A stretch of 64,000 bases of DNA from PR03 sp964353555 (lineage in GTDB: Bacteria; Myxococcota_A; UBA9160; PR03): contig CAYGWM010000001.1 of the NCBI GenBank assembly GCA_964353555.1, forward strand, positions 62,001-126,000, given 5' to 3'. Within the stretch, counting starts at the first letter, position 1. Each line of letters opens with the position of its first letter. Under the pieces are notes generated by a model. The model did no database searches, was not told the DNA's origin, and saw only the letters and a list, made by a program, of their open reading frames with translations. The translations under genes and the position numbers were made by a program. This document shows, piece by piece, positions 36,767 through 47,559 of the stretch.

Positions 36767-37399
36767 ATGACTTCGCTGCGACGCCTGGTACTGGTTCGAC
36801 ACGGCGAGACCGTCGCCAACTCGGGCGAGCGCCTGATCGGCAGCGGCGACCCGTCGCTCTCGGCGCACGGTCGCGACCAGATGCACCGCGCGCGCGCGGC
36901 GCTCGTGGGGCAGGTGGTGGACCTCGTGGTGTCGAGTCCTGCGCGGCGCGCGTTCCAGGCCGCGACGGTACTGACGGGCGGCGCGTCGGTTCGGCTCGAG
37001 CCGGATTTTCGCGAGATCCACTTCGGTCGCTGGGAAGGACGCTCGCTCGCCGAGATCGAAAGCGCCGATCCGGTGTTGTTCCAGCATTGGCGCGATCTCA
37101 CGCCCGACTTCGAGTATCCCGGTGGCGAATTGCGCGCTGTGTTCCACGCGCGCGTGCAGCGCGGTCTCGATCGCGTGCTCGCGACGAACGCACTCGGCGC
37201 GCTGCTGGTGATCCACAAGGGCGTGATCCGCGCGATCGTCCTATCGCTCACCGGCCAGTTGCCCGCGCGCGAGCATCCCGGACTCGGCGAGGCGATCTTG
37301 CTGACGCGCGCGCACGACGGGCGCTGGACGCTCGGGACTCACTCGAGCAATCCGCCGAGCGTTCCGCTCGCCGCGCCGGTCGCCGTCGCGCGCGGGTAG
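36767..37399 (+). CDS. Histidine phosphatase (phosphoglycerate mutase-like)
   Basis: A 210-residue cytoplasmic protein; ATG 36767 is preceded by GGAGGAG at 36752-36758 and preferred over ATG 36737. The RHGE motif is in LVLVRHGETVANSG, SSPARRAFQAA follows, then FREIHFGRWEGRSL, and the second His in LVIHKGVIRA. The layout fits cofactor-independent-type phosphatases such as alpha-ribazole or sugar phosphatases; substrate unknown. Confidence 0.85.
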   Translation: MTSLRRLVLVRHGETVANSGERLIGSGDPSLSAHGRDQMHRARAALVGQVVDLVVSSPARRAFQAATVLTGGASVRLEPDFREIHFGRWEGRSLAEIESADPVLFQHWRDLTPDFEYPGGELRAVFHARVQRGLDRVLATNALGALLVIHKGVIRAIVLSLTGQLPAREHPGLGEAILLTRAHDGRWTLGTHSSNPPSVPLAAPVAVARG

Positions 37400-37440
37400 C
37401 GCTACCCGCGGCGGCGGCGGGTTCCGCTACCCCCGCCGGC

Positions 37441-39393
<1,953 letters not shown>

Positions 39394-39438
39394 CAGGGAT
39401 CTACCTCCTCGGGAGCGATTGCATGGGTGTTGGCAGGT

Positions 39439-40749
39439 TCAGCGGTAGAGCGCTTCGACGTCGGCGACGCGCTTCGGAATTGCAGCGGTCAGATTTTCGT
39501 GACCGTCCGCGGTGACGAGAACGTCGTCTTCGATGCGCACGCCGATTCCGCGCAGCTGTGCGGGCGCCTTCTCTTCGTGTACCGGGATGTAGAGACCCGG
39601 CTCGACGGTGAACACGATGCCCGGCGCCAGCGTTCGCGGTTTCCCGTCCACCGCGTAGGAGCCGGCGTCGTGCACATCGAGCCCGAGCCAGTGGCTGGTG
39701 CGGTGCATGTAGAAGGTCTTGTACGAACCGCTCTCGATTGCAGCGTCGACCGAGCCCGTGAGCAGCTTCAGATCGATCATGCCCTGCACGAGACTCCGCA
39801 GTGCGGCCTCGTGCACTTCGTCGAGCGTATTGCCCGGGCGTGAGACGTCGAGCGCCGCTTGCTGCGCTGCAAGCACGACTTCGTAGACGTCGCGCGCGGG
39901 GCCGCCGAAGCGTCCTCCGGCCGGATAGCAACGTGTCACGTCCGACGCATAGCCGGCCACTTCGCAGCCGGCGTCGATCAGCACGAGATCGCCGTCGCGC
40001 AGCGGCTGGTCGTTACTGACGTAATGGAGGATCGTCGCATTCGCGCCGCCGCCGACGATCGACTCGTACGCCGGGCCGGCGCCGCCGCGCCGCCGGAAGG
40101 TGTAGTCGAGCACGGCGGCCAGCTCGTATTCGTAGACGCCGCCCTTCGCGAGCTTTGCGGCCGCTTCGTGGCCCTCGCGACTGATCTCCGCGGCGCGCCG
40201 CATCAGGGCGAGTTCATCGGGCTCCTTGAAAAGCCGCAGCTCGTGGACGATCGCGCGCGGGTCGACGATCGCTTCGGGTGGCACCACGCCGGTGCGCGAG
40301 CGCAGTCGCGACAGCTCGACCGTCTCGCTGAGCTTGGCGTCCACGCGCGCGTCGCGGCCGAGCACGTGGTAGATGCGCTTCGCCCGCTCGATCAGCGCGG
40401 GGATCTTGTCGATCAGCTCGGTGTACGGGTGCGCCGCGTCGGCGCCGAACTCGGCGACCGCGCCCTCCACGCCGGGCCGGTAGCCCGTCCAGGTTTCGGC
40501 GTCGCGGTCGCGCGGCTCGACGAAGAGCGTGTAGGCCGCGCCTCCGTCGGTTCGCAGCACGGCCGCGGCGTTCGGATGGTCGAAGCCGGTCAGGTAATGG
40601 AAGTCGCTGTCCTGGCGGAACGGGAAGTGGGTGTCGGCCGAACGCCGCGCGAGCGCGGCGCCCAGGAACAGCGCCACGGAGTTGGGCTGCATCGCGGCGA
40701 GGACTCGTTGGCGTCGTGCAGCAAACACGGCCCCAGAGTACCCGGTCAT
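39439..40749 (-). CDS. pepP: Xaa-Pro aminopeptidase (M24B)
   Basis: A 436-residue protein with an N-terminal creatinase-like domain (HFPFRQDSDFHYLTGFDHPN) and a pita-bread catalytic domain. The metal ligands are in LIDAGCE, YASDVTRCYP, HRTSHWLGLDVHD, FTVEPGLYIP and VRIEDD. It removes N-terminal residues before proline. ATG 40749 overlaps the stop of the upstream lipoprotein gene (ATGA) and is preferred over the upstream GTG/ATG at 40797. Confidence 0.92.
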   Translation of the reverse strand: MTGYSGAVFAARRQRVLAAMQPNSVALFLGAALARRSADTHFPFRQDSDFHYLTGFDHPNAAAVLRTDGGAAYTLFVEPRDRDAETWTGYRPGVEGAVAEFGADAAHPYTELIDKIPALIERAKRIYHVLGRDARVDAKLSETVELSRLRSRTGVVPPEAIVDPRAIVHELRLFKEPDELALMRRAAEISREGHEAAAKLAKGGVYEYELAAVLDYTFRRRGGAGPAYESIVGGGANATILHYVSNDQPLRDGDLVLIDAGCEVAGYASDVTRCYPAGGRFGGPARDVYEVVLAAQQAALDVSRPGNTLDEVHEAALRSLVQGMIDLKLLTGSVDAAIESGSYKTFYMHRTSHWLGLDVHDAGSYAVDGKPRTLAPGIVFTVEPGLYIPVHEEKAPAQLRGIGVRIEDDVLVTADGHENLTAAIPKRVADVEALYR

Positions 40750-41870
40750 GGGAGCGGCGCGCACACGACGCTCACGCCGGCGCAGTAGGTTGCGCAAACG
40801 CGGTCACCGACCGCAACGGCCGTGTAGTAGAGCCCACTCGCCGCGGGACTCGGCAGGTCGACGGTGCGCACGGAACCGTCCGGCGCGACGACGTGCACCA
40901 CACCGCTCCAGCGCGTCACGACCGCCCGGCCGTCGGTCTCGACATGCACGTCCTGCACGAAGTCGATCCCCTCGGCGAACGCGGTGTCGAGGACGACCTC
41001 GCGTCCCGATGTGGCGTCCTGGGCCGCGCCGGGCTGCGTGATGCGCAGCGTGAGTCGGGATCCCTGCTGCCACGCAAAATAGCCGCGGCCGTCCGCGGTG
41101 AAGCGCGGAAAATGCAGCTCGGGCGTCTCGATCCGCAGCATCTCGCGGCCCGTTGCGAATTCGATCACGCGCGCGTCATGACCGCTCGGGCCCCCGTCGC
41201 GCGGGACGAGGTCGGTGTTCACCCAGACGACCTGGCGCACGGGGTCGTAGGCAAGGCTCTTGGCCGCTGCGACGACGTTGCGCTCCGAGCGCAGCGGCAG
41301 CTCGGCCTCGATCACGCCGTCCCGAGCGAGTACGACGACCGAGCCGGTGCCGCCGCCCGCCGCGCCGTAGCGGGTCGCGAGCACGCGACCATCGGGGTGG
41401 AGCGCCAGCTCGTTGAGGCCGGTGCCAGCGGCCTCGAAGAGATTTGCCTTGCCCGTCGCGGGGTCGAGCCAGCCGGCGGACTCGTAGAACGTCGTGTAGT
41501 AGACGCGCCCGTTGGGATGGGCAAGGACATCCCATACGCCAGCATGCGGGTCGCGCGCGGCGGTCGGAACCGAAGCGAGCATCGACTCGCTGCGCAGGTC
41601 GAAGCGCCCGATCACCTGCGGTCCGCGCTCGTGCGAGTCCGCCATCGGGTCGCCCCCCGCTGCGCGCATCGCATTCCAGAACGGCGACGCTCCGAAATAG
41701 AGGACGTCGTCGCGCCGGTCTCCGTACCAGGCGCAATATTGCTCCGTGCTACTGGGCAGGGGCGCCGTCGCGATGCGGACCGAATCGCCTTCGCGAGGCG
41801 TCGCGCACGCGAGTCCGATCAGCGCCGCGAGTGTCGTGCAGGTTGCAGCAATGCCGCATCGGGATGCGGC
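40746..41870 (-). CDS. Beta-propeller-like lipoprotein, 5' end lost in gap 3
   Basis: The frame does not begin at the internal ATG at 41669; it stays open to the N run. The upstream codons give TTLAALIGLACATP, an obvious lipobox (LGLAC), then YCAWYGDRRDDVLYFGASPF, so the gene is a lipoprotein whose first few residues are missing. The mature part (about 365 residues) has repeated short strands like those of SMP-30/NHL propellers (WDVLAHPNGRVYYTTFYES, LALHPDGRVLATRYG, DVHVETDGRAVVTRW). Function unknown. It is coupled to pepP downstream. Confidence 0.7.
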   Translation of the reverse strand, partial: AASRCGIAATCTTLAALIGLACATPREGDSVRIATAPLPSSTEQYCAWYGDRRDDVLYFGASPFWNAMRAAGGDPMADSHERGPQVIGRFDLRSESMLASVPTAARDPHAGVWDVLAHPNGRVYYTTFYESAGWLDPATGKANLFEAAGTGLNELALHPDGRVLATRYGAAGGGTGSVVVLARDGVIEAELPLRSERNVVAAAKSLAYDPVRQVVWVNTDLVPRDGGPSGHDARVIEFATGREMLRIETPELHFPRFTADGRGYFAWQQGSRLTLRITQPGAAQDATSGREVVLDTAFAEGIDFVQDVHVETDGRAVVTRWSGVVHVVAPDGSVRTVDLPSPAASGLYYTAVAVGDRVCATYCAGVSVVCAPLP

Positions 41871-41970
41871 NNNNNNNNNNNNNNNNNNNNNNNNNNNNNN
41901 NNNNNNNNNNNNNNNNNNNNNNNNNNNNNNNNNNNNNNNNNNNNNNNNNNNNNNNNNNNNNNNNNNNNNN
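41871..41970. other. Assembly gap 3 (100 N)
   Basis: The flanks share no overlap (a small hairpin GCCGCATCGGGATGCGGC ends at 41870 on the left), so unlike gaps 1 and 4 real sequence is missing. It must contain at least the start codon and promoter of the lipoprotein gene and possibly the 5' part of the structured element on the right. Confidence 0.85.
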
Positions 41971-42072
41971 CGGAGTCTCGGGGACTTCGGGGTAGCACCC
42001 CAAACGCAAGGCGCTTTCCCCCAGGAAATTTCGGCACCCGCCTTCCCGGAGTCCCCGGGGCACCAGTTCGAG
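41971..42072 (+). ncRNA. Possible structured RNA, 5' end in gap 3
   Basis: No gene on either strand explains these 102 bases. On the + strand they can form AGTC(TCGGG)GACT, GGGG(TAGCA)CCCC and CCCGG/CCGGG stems in succession and then run directly into a strong + strand intrinsic terminator. This is how a small RNA or terminated leader looks. I compared it by eye with tRNA, tmRNA, SRP RNA and common riboswitch cores and saw no match. Since the 5' part is unread, the call is tentative. Confidence 0.3.
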
Positions 42073-42115
42073 GAAACCCTCCGATCAAGTTGATCGGAGG
42101 GTTTCTTGTTTTCGG
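42073..42115 (+). terminator. Strong intrinsic terminator, + strand orientation
   Basis: Perfect 15-bp stem (arms 42073-42087 and 42091-42105, GAAACCCTCCGATCA) with loop AGT, followed by TTGTTTTC. The T-tract is on the + strand, yet no + strand gene precedes it before gap 3. It also lies 33 bases beyond the stop of rnd and might stop that transcript weakly. Confidence 0.8.
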
Positions 42116-42147
42116 ACTGCTCGTCGGGGCGCCCGAAAACCGTGGTG

Positions 42148-43335
42148 TCAGCAAGCGTCTTCGGAATTGTCGGAGTCGTCCGAGGCGTTGGAGCCGTCGC
42201 GGAGTGCGTCGATGATCTCCTGCGAAAAGGCGCCGATGAACCAGCGCTTCAACTCGGGCACCTCGGCCAGATCTTCGCGCATCGACGGGTCGCGCCAGGC
42301 GATTGCCTCGAGCCCTGTGTTCGGGCACAGCACGCCGGGATCGAGTTCCAGCTCCTTCGCCCGAGTCGCGCGCCAGCTCTTCAGCCGCTCGACGCGCCGC
42401 TCGGTGCGGCGATCCATCCGCCTCCGGCCGTTGACCGCCTTGCGAAGCGGCTCGTGCGGCGCGTGCTGCCCGCGTGCAACCGACGCGAGCACATCACGTC
42501 CCAGCCGGCGCAGGATCAACTCGGTGACGCCCTTGATCTCCGCGAGGTCGTTCTGGTGGACCGGCTGGAGCTGGGCGATCTCCATCAGTGTGCGGTTGCC
42601 GAGCACCTTGAAGGGCGGACGATCGACTTCGCGCGCGCGCGCATCGCGCATCAGGTAGAGCTCGCGCAGCACCGCCAGCGACGTCGCGTCGAGCGCCTTG
42701 GCGCCCTTGATGCGCAGATAGCCGGCATCGTCGAATTCGCGCACCGGCCACGTGCGCCGCATCAGAGCCTCGAATTCCTGCTCGGCCCACTCGAGGCGGC
42801 CGAGCTCCCGGAGCTTTGCCTCGAGCAAGTCCGCCATGCGCACGAGGTAGGTTACGTCGGCGGCGGCGTATACGAGCTGGTTTTCGCGAAGCGGTCGCGC
42901 CGACCAGTCGGAGCGCTGCTCGTCCTTCGGAAGCGACACGTCGAAATGACGCTGGGCGAGCGCCGCGAGTCCGACGGCCGGATACCCGAGCAACTGCGCC
43001 GACACCATCGTGTCGAAGAGATTCTCGAATTCGAACGAGCAGTCGCGCTTCAGTACGTAGAGGTCGTACTCGGCTGCGTGGAAGATCTTGCGGATCTTCT
43101 TCGACGCGAAGACCGGCGCGAGCGGCGCCAGCTCAGCCGGACCGCCCAGTGCCAGCGGATCGATCAGGTAGATGCCCTGACTCGTGCCGATCTGCACCAG
43201 ACAGGTCTTGTCGTAGTAGTGATAGAAACTGTCGGCTTCGGTATCGACCGCGATCACGGTCTCCCGGAGAAGGTCACGCGAAAGCGCCCGAAGATCGCTC
43301 TCGCGCTCGATGCGCTCGTAGTCAGCCAATGGCAA
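42148..43335 (-). CDS. rnd: Ribonuclease D
   Basis: About 395 residues. DEDDy exonuclease core: VIAVDTEAD, FHAAEYDLYVLKRD, and YAAADVTYLVRMADLL with the Tyr-x3-Asp; two HRDC-like helical domains follow, and the tail is acidic. It trims the 3' ends of tRNA and other RNAs. The frame opens further to ATG 43410, but that extension translates a tRNA-like sequence (ACSNPSSRGFA), so TTG 43335 (AGGAAG upstream; LPLADYERIE) is preferred; TTG 43329 is possible. Confidence 0.85.
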   Translation of the reverse strand: MPLADYERIERESDLRALSRDLLRETVIAVDTEADSFYHYYDKTCLVQIGTSQGIYLIDPLALGGPAELAPLAPVFASKKIRKIFHAAEYDLYVLKRDCSFEFENLFDTMVSAQLLGYPAVGLAALAQRHFDVSLPKDEQRSDWSARPLRENQLVYAAADVTYLVRMADLLEAKLRELGRLEWAEQEFEALMRRTWPVREFDDAGYLRIKGAKALDATSLAVLRELYLMRDARAREVDRPPFKVLGNRTLMEIAQLQPVHQNDLAEIKGVTELILRRLGRDVLASVARGQHAPHEPLRKAVNGRRRMDRRTERRVERLKSWRATRAKELELDPGVLCPNTGLEAIAWRDPSMREDLAEVPELKRWFIGAFSQEIIDALRDGSNASDDSDNSEDAC

Positions 43336-43378
43336 TCCTGGCTTCCTGGGGGTCGATTTTGGAACCGAGAGGGCAAAA

Positions 43379-43414
43379 CCGCGCGAGGAGGGATTCGAAC
43401 ACGCGGCCAACGCA
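43379..43414 (-). other. tRNA 3'-end-like remnant
   Basis: On the - strand CGTGTTCGAATCCCTCC followed by TCGCGC looks like the T-loop and 3' acceptor strand of a tRNA. No 5' acceptor, D-arm or anticodon arm fits upstream, no CCA follows, and the T-stem pairs at only three of five positions. It is probably a decayed tRNA fragment, as left by an integrated element or a rearrangement. Confidence 0.4.
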
Positions 43415-43484
43415 TCCTAACCCAGGCACCCGGGCGAGGGAAGCGGGTCCCTGAGGCATCGGCAGCGACTATGCTCCGCGGCCC

Positions 43485-44630
43485 ATGCGCCACGCCGGCT
43501 CGGCCATCCGATCCGATCCCGATTCGGCTATCGCGGCCTCTCGCGCCGCGGAGGCCGCGATCCGTTCGGCCGGGGCGGCGCGCGCGGATGCCGCGCTGCT
43601 CTTCGCGGTCGGCCGCGACCTCGACATCGAGCGGGCCAGCGCTGCCGCCTGCGAAGCGCTCGGAACCCGGACGGTGGCAGCGGTGCTCGGCCACGCGATC
43701 GCAACGGGCGACTGCGAGGACGAGGCGGGCCCGGCCGTCGCGGTGTTGGCTCTGTGCGGCCTCGAGGCCGCGGCGTTTCGCGTGGCCGGCGCAAGCGGGG
43801 TCGAAGAGGCGATCGGCCCTGAAATCGAAGCCGTGCTCGGTCGTTCGACCACCGAGAACGATCTGGTTGTCGTGTTGGCCGATCCGCTCGCTCTCGATGC
43901 GACGCGCCTCTCCGGCGCCCTCGCGGACCTGCGACCGGCGACGGTAGTAGGGGCCGGCGCCGCGCTCGATGCCGGTGGCCGCTCGCTGCTCGCAAGCGCG
44001 GACCGCGCGGTCCGCGGTGGGGCATGCGGTTTGGTCGTGTCGCTTCGCGCGCCGGCTCGCGTGGCCGTGAGCCAGGGCTGTCGCCCGATCACCGATCCCT
44101 TCACCGCGACGCGCGTCGAGGGCAACTGGATCCTCGAGCTGGATGGCAAGCCCGCCCTCGATGTCTACCGCGAGATCGCGCGCGAGCCGCTGGCGGCCGA
44201 TCTGCGTCATGCCGCCGAGCGATTGCTCGTTGCGATTCCGCGCCGCGCGCGCCACCGCGGCGACGCGGGAGACGCCTGGGTCGCGCGTCGCATCGCTGGC
44301 TTCGCGCCGGCACGACGCGCCTTCGCGCTGCCCGAGTCGCTGCGCGCCGGCGCGGTGTTGCGCTTCGCGCTGCGCGACGCGGATCTCGCCCGCGAAGACC
44401 TGTCGCGGATGCTCGCCGGCGTCGGCGGATCCGCGAGCGCCGGTCTCTATCTGAGTTCATCCGCGCGTGGTCGCGCGCTGTTCCAGCATCCCGGCCTCGA
44501 AGTCGCGCTCGTCGCGACCGCACTCGCACCCGCTCCCATCGCCGGGCTCTTCGGATCCTTCGAGATCGCCCCGCTGGCCGGTTCGCTCGAAGTGCTGGCC
44601 CACGCCGGTGTCCTGATCGCGATCCCCTAG
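43485..44630 (+). CDS. FIST domain protein
   Basis: A 381-residue protein with both FIST N and FIST C halves: LVVVLADPLAL and GGACGLVVSLRAP in the first; VSQGCRPITDPFTATRVEGN, ILELDGKPALDVYREIA and LFGSFEIAPLAG in the second. FIST proteins are intracellular small-ligand sensors, possibly for amino acids. The family's usual downstream chemotaxis or kinase partner is not adjacent; the next gene is proS. Confidence 0.85.
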   Translation: MRHAGSAIRSDPDSAIAASRAAEAAIRSAGAARADAALLFAVGRDLDIERASAAACEALGTRTVAAVLGHAIATGDCEDEAGPAVAVLALCGLEAAAFRVAGASGVEEAIGPEIEAVLGRSTTENDLVVVLADPLALDATRLSGALADLRPATVVGAGAALDAGGRSLLASADRAVRGGACGLVVSLRAPARVAVSQGCRPITDPFTATRVEGNWILELDGKPALDVYREIAREPLAADLRHAAERLLVAIPRRARHRGDAGDAWVARRIAGFAPARRAFALPESLRAGAVLRFALRDADLAREDLSRMLAGVGGSASAGLYLSSSARGRALFQHPGLEVALVATALAPAPIAGLFGSFEIAPLAGSLEVLAHAGVLIAIP

Positions 44631-44698
44631 AAGCGCCCGGCAACCCGCCCCGCAAACCAATTCGTTAGCTTCCGCAACCCCGCGAGGAGGACGCCCGC

Positions 44699-46411
44699 GT
44701 GCGATGGTCCAACACATTCATTCCGACGCTGCGCGACGACCCCGCCGACGCCGAGGCCATCAGCCACAAGCTGCTCGTGCGTGCCGGGTTGATCCGCCAG
44801 CTCTCGGCCGGCATCTACTCGATCCTTCCGCTCGGCTGGCGCGTGTGCCGCAAGATCGAGGCGCTGATCCGCGAAGAGATGGATCGCATCGGCGCGCAGG
44901 AGTTCCGGCTGCCGGCGATGCACCCGGCAGAGCTCTGGCAGCGCTCGGGCCGCTGGTCCGCGATGGGCGACGAGATGTTCCGGCTGAAGGATCGCCGCGG
45001 CGCCGAACTCTGTCTCGGCATGACGCACGAAGAAGTCTTCACGTCGATTGCCACCGAACTTCGCTCGCACCGCGCGTTGCCGCAGATCTGGTACCAGATC
45101 CAGACGAAGTTTCGAGACGAGCCGCGCCCCAAGTCGGGCCTGCTCCGCGTGCGCGAGTTCGTGATGAAGGACTCGTACTCGCTCGATCTCGATCAGCGCG
45201 GTCTCGATCACGCTTTCAAGCTCCACTTCGACGCGTACCGCCGCATCTTCGAGCGCTGCGGACTCGCACCGCTCGCGGTCGAAGCGTCATCGGGCGCGAT
45301 GGGTGGCAGCGAGTCGATCGAGTTCATGGTGGCGAGCGACGCGGGCGAGGACTGGGTCGCTTCGTGCAGCGCGTGCGGCTACGCGGCGAATCTGGAGAAG
45401 GCGACCGCGCGGCTCGACACGCAGCAAGACGGCGCCGGTCTGGCCGCTCCCGAGCCGTTCGCGACGCCGGGTGTGCGCAGCATCGAAGACCTCGTGAACT
45501 TCGCGGGCGGAGCCGCGGCCGAGCGCCAGATCAAGACGCTCGTCTACTCGGCGGACGGCACCACCACGCTCGTATTGTTGCGCGGAGATCACAAGCTATC
45601 AGAGCAGAAGCTCGCTGACGGTGTCGGCGCCGTCGCGGTGCGCGCAGCGACCGCCGACGAGATCCGCGCGGCGCTCGGCGCGTCGGCGGGAAGCCTCGGC
45701 TCGGTCGGCGTTGCCGGTGTGCGCATCGTCGCGGACGCTGCGTTGCGGGGCCGACGCGACATGACCACCGGCGCCAACCGCGACGAGTTCCATCTGCGCG
45801 GCGTCGATGTCGAGCGCGACATCCGCGTCGATGCGTGGCTCGAGCTGCGCGAAGTGACGGCGGGCGAGCCGTGCCCGATGTGCGGCGGCGCGCTCGGCGT
45901 CGCGAAGACCATCGAGGTCGGCCACATCTTCAAGCTCGGTACGAAGTACAGCGAGAAGCTCGGCGCCGTCGTGCAGGACGAGGCGGGCGCTTCCGTGCCG
46001 ATCGTGATGGGCTCGTACGGAATCGGCGTCGGGCGCGTGATGGCGTCGATCGTCGAAGCGTGTCACGACGCGAGCGGCATCGTCTGGCCCGTCACGGTGG
46101 CGCCGTTCGAAGTGGTGATCACGGTGCTGAATCCGAACGACGTGGAGACGCAGGAGGCCGGCGAGCGCATCTACGAAGCGCTGCGCGCGCAGGGCATCGA
46201 CGTGATCATCGACACGCGCGACGAGCGGCCGGGCGTCAAGTTCAAGGACGCCGAGCTGGTCGGGATTCCGTATCGAGTCACGATCGGGCCGCGCGGGCTG
46301 GCCGAGAAGAAGGTCGAGTTCGTGCGCCGCCGCGACGGCACCAAGCGCGAGCTGCCGCTCGACCGCGCTGCTGAAACCGTGGCGGAAGCCGTGCTCGAAG
46401 AGCGGCGCTGA
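44699..46411 (+). CDS. proS: Prolyl-tRNA synthetase (bacterial type)
   Basis: A 570-residue class II synthetase with the YbaK-like editing insertion (about 220-370). Motif 1 region HPAELWQRSGRW, GMTHEEVFT, motif 2 KSGLLRVREFVMKDSYSL, motif 3 GSYGIGVGRVMASIVE, then an anticodon-binding domain. Start GTG 44699 with GAGGAGG 8 bases upstream. It charges tRNA-Pro and edits mischarged Ala. The acyl-CoA dehydrogenase ATG follows two bases after the stop. Confidence 0.97.
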   Translation: MRWSNTFIPTLRDDPADAEAISHKLLVRAGLIRQLSAGIYSILPLGWRVCRKIEALIREEMDRIGAQEFRLPAMHPAELWQRSGRWSAMGDEMFRLKDRRGAELCLGMTHEEVFTSIATELRSHRALPQIWYQIQTKFRDEPRPKSGLLRVREFVMKDSYSLDLDQRGLDHAFKLHFDAYRRIFERCGLAPLAVEASSGAMGGSESIEFMVASDAGEDWVASCSACGYAANLEKATARLDTQQDGAGLAAPEPFATPGVRSIEDLVNFAGGAAAERQIKTLVYSADGTTTLVLLRGDHKLSEQKLADGVGAVAVRAATADEIRAALGASAGSLGSVGVAGVRIVADAALRGRRDMTTGANRDEFHLRGVDVERDIRVDAWLELREVTAGEPCPMCGGALGVAKTIEVGHIFKLGTKYSEKLGAVVQDEAGASVPIVMGSYGIGVGRVMASIVEACHDASGIVWPVTVAPFEVVITVLNPNDVETQEAGERIYEALRAQGIDVIIDTRDERPGVKFKDAELVGIPYRVTIGPRGLAEKKVEFVRRRDGTKRELPLDRAAETVAEAVLEERR

Positions 46412-46413
46412 CG

Positions 46414-47559
46414 ATGGAACGGCCCGCGCTGACGATTCTGACCGAGGAAGAGCTTCAGTTTCGCACGACGGTGCGCGCGTTTGCCGATGCGCGGCTGCGG
46501 CCGCTCGCCGCCGAGATGGATCGCAAAGGCGAGCTGCACCCCGACATCATCGGCTGGCTCTACGAACTGGGGCTGATGGGCATCGAAGTGCCGGAGCCGC
46601 TCGGCGGCTCGGGCGCCACGTTCTTCATGAGCATCCTCGCGATCGAGGAGTTGGCGCGCGTCGATGCTGCGGTGGCGGTGGTGTGCGACGTGCAGAATAC
46701 GCTCGTCATCAACGCGGTGAAGAAGTTCGGCAGCGCCGAGCAACAGCAGCGACTGCTCGCGAAGCTCGCCAGCGGCAGCGTCGGCGCCTATGCACTGTCC
46801 GAGGCGGGATCGGGGTCCGACGCGTTCTCCCTCGCTTGTCGCGCCGAGCCGCGCGGCAAGGACTTCGCGGTGACCGGCCGCAAGCTGTGGATCACGAACG
46901 GCGGCGAGGCCGAGCTGTTCCTGGTGTTCGCGACCGTCGATGCGAGCGCCGGCTACAAGGGCATCACCTGCTTCGTCATCGAGCGCGGCACGGCTGGCTT
47001 CTCGGTCCCGCGCAAGGAAGACAAGCTCGGCATCCGTGCGTCGAGTACCTGCGAGCTGGTCTTCGACGGTGTCGTAGTGCCGCCCGCAAACGTGCTCGGT
47101 GCCGTCGGCAAGGGTTACAAGGTCGCGATCGAGACGCTCAATGAAGGTCGCATCGGGATCGCCGCGCAGATGGTCGGGCTCGCAGCGGGCGCCTTCGAGG
47201 GCGCCTTTGCGTACGTGCAGCAGCGCGAGCAGTTTGGCAAGAAGATCGTCGAGTTCCAGGCGGTGCGACATCGGCTCGCGCGCTGCGCGACCGACATCGA
47301 AGCCGCGCGGCTGCTCACCTACAACGCGGCGCGTTTGCACGACGCCGGCCAGCCGTTCCTGCGCGAAGCCGCGATGGCCAAGTGGTTCGCCAGCGAGGTC
47401 GCCGAGCGCGTCGCTTCCGAGTGTCTCGAACTCTATGGCGGCGTCGGCTTCACCAAGGAATGCCCAGCCGAGAAGTATCTGCGCGACGCCAAGATCGGGA
47501 AGATCTACGAGGGCACCTCGTTCGTCCAGCTCGATACCATCGCCAAGTTGCTGTTCTGA
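46414..47559 (+). CDS. Acyl-CoA dehydrogenase
   Basis: A 381-residue flavoenzyme of usual length. YALSEAGSGSDAFSL and KLWITNGGEAELF are the FAD-binding signatures. C-terminal CLELYGGVGFTKECPAEKYL and RDAKIGKIYEGTSFVQLDTI match short/medium/branched-chain dehydrogenases, with the catalytic Glu in FTKECPAEK-KIYEGT surroundings. It catalyses alpha,beta-dehydrogenation of an acyl-CoA and feeds electrons to ETF. Chain length cannot be assigned. Confidence 0.93.
   Translation: MERPALTILTEEELQFRTTVRAFADARLRPLAAEMDRKGELHPDIIGWLYELGLMGIEVPEPLGGSGATFFMSILAIEELARVDAAVAVVCDVQNTLVINAVKKFGSAEQQQRLLAKLASGSVGAYALSEAGSGSDAFSLACRAEPRGKDFAVTGRKLWITNGGEAELFLVFATVDASAGYKGITCFVIERGTAGFSVPRKEDKLGIRASSTCELVFDGVVVPPANVLGAVGKGYKVAIETLNEGRIGIAAQMVGLAAGAFEGAFAYVQQREQFGKKIVEFQAVRHRLARCATDIEAARLLTYNAARLHDAGQPFLREAAMAKWFASEVAERVASECLELYGGVGFTKECPAEKYLRDAKIGKIYEGTSFVQLDTIAKLLF

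Noticed and set aside
41971..42115. tmRNA, SRP RNA, RNase P RNA or cobalamin/c-di-GMP riboswitch
   Set aside because: None of their conserved core words is present; only generic hairpins and a terminator are seen.
43379..43480. Intact tRNA gene on the - strand
   Set aside because: No 5' acceptor strand, D-arm or anticodon stem fits upstream of the T-loop-like sequence, and the T-stem itself is mismatched.
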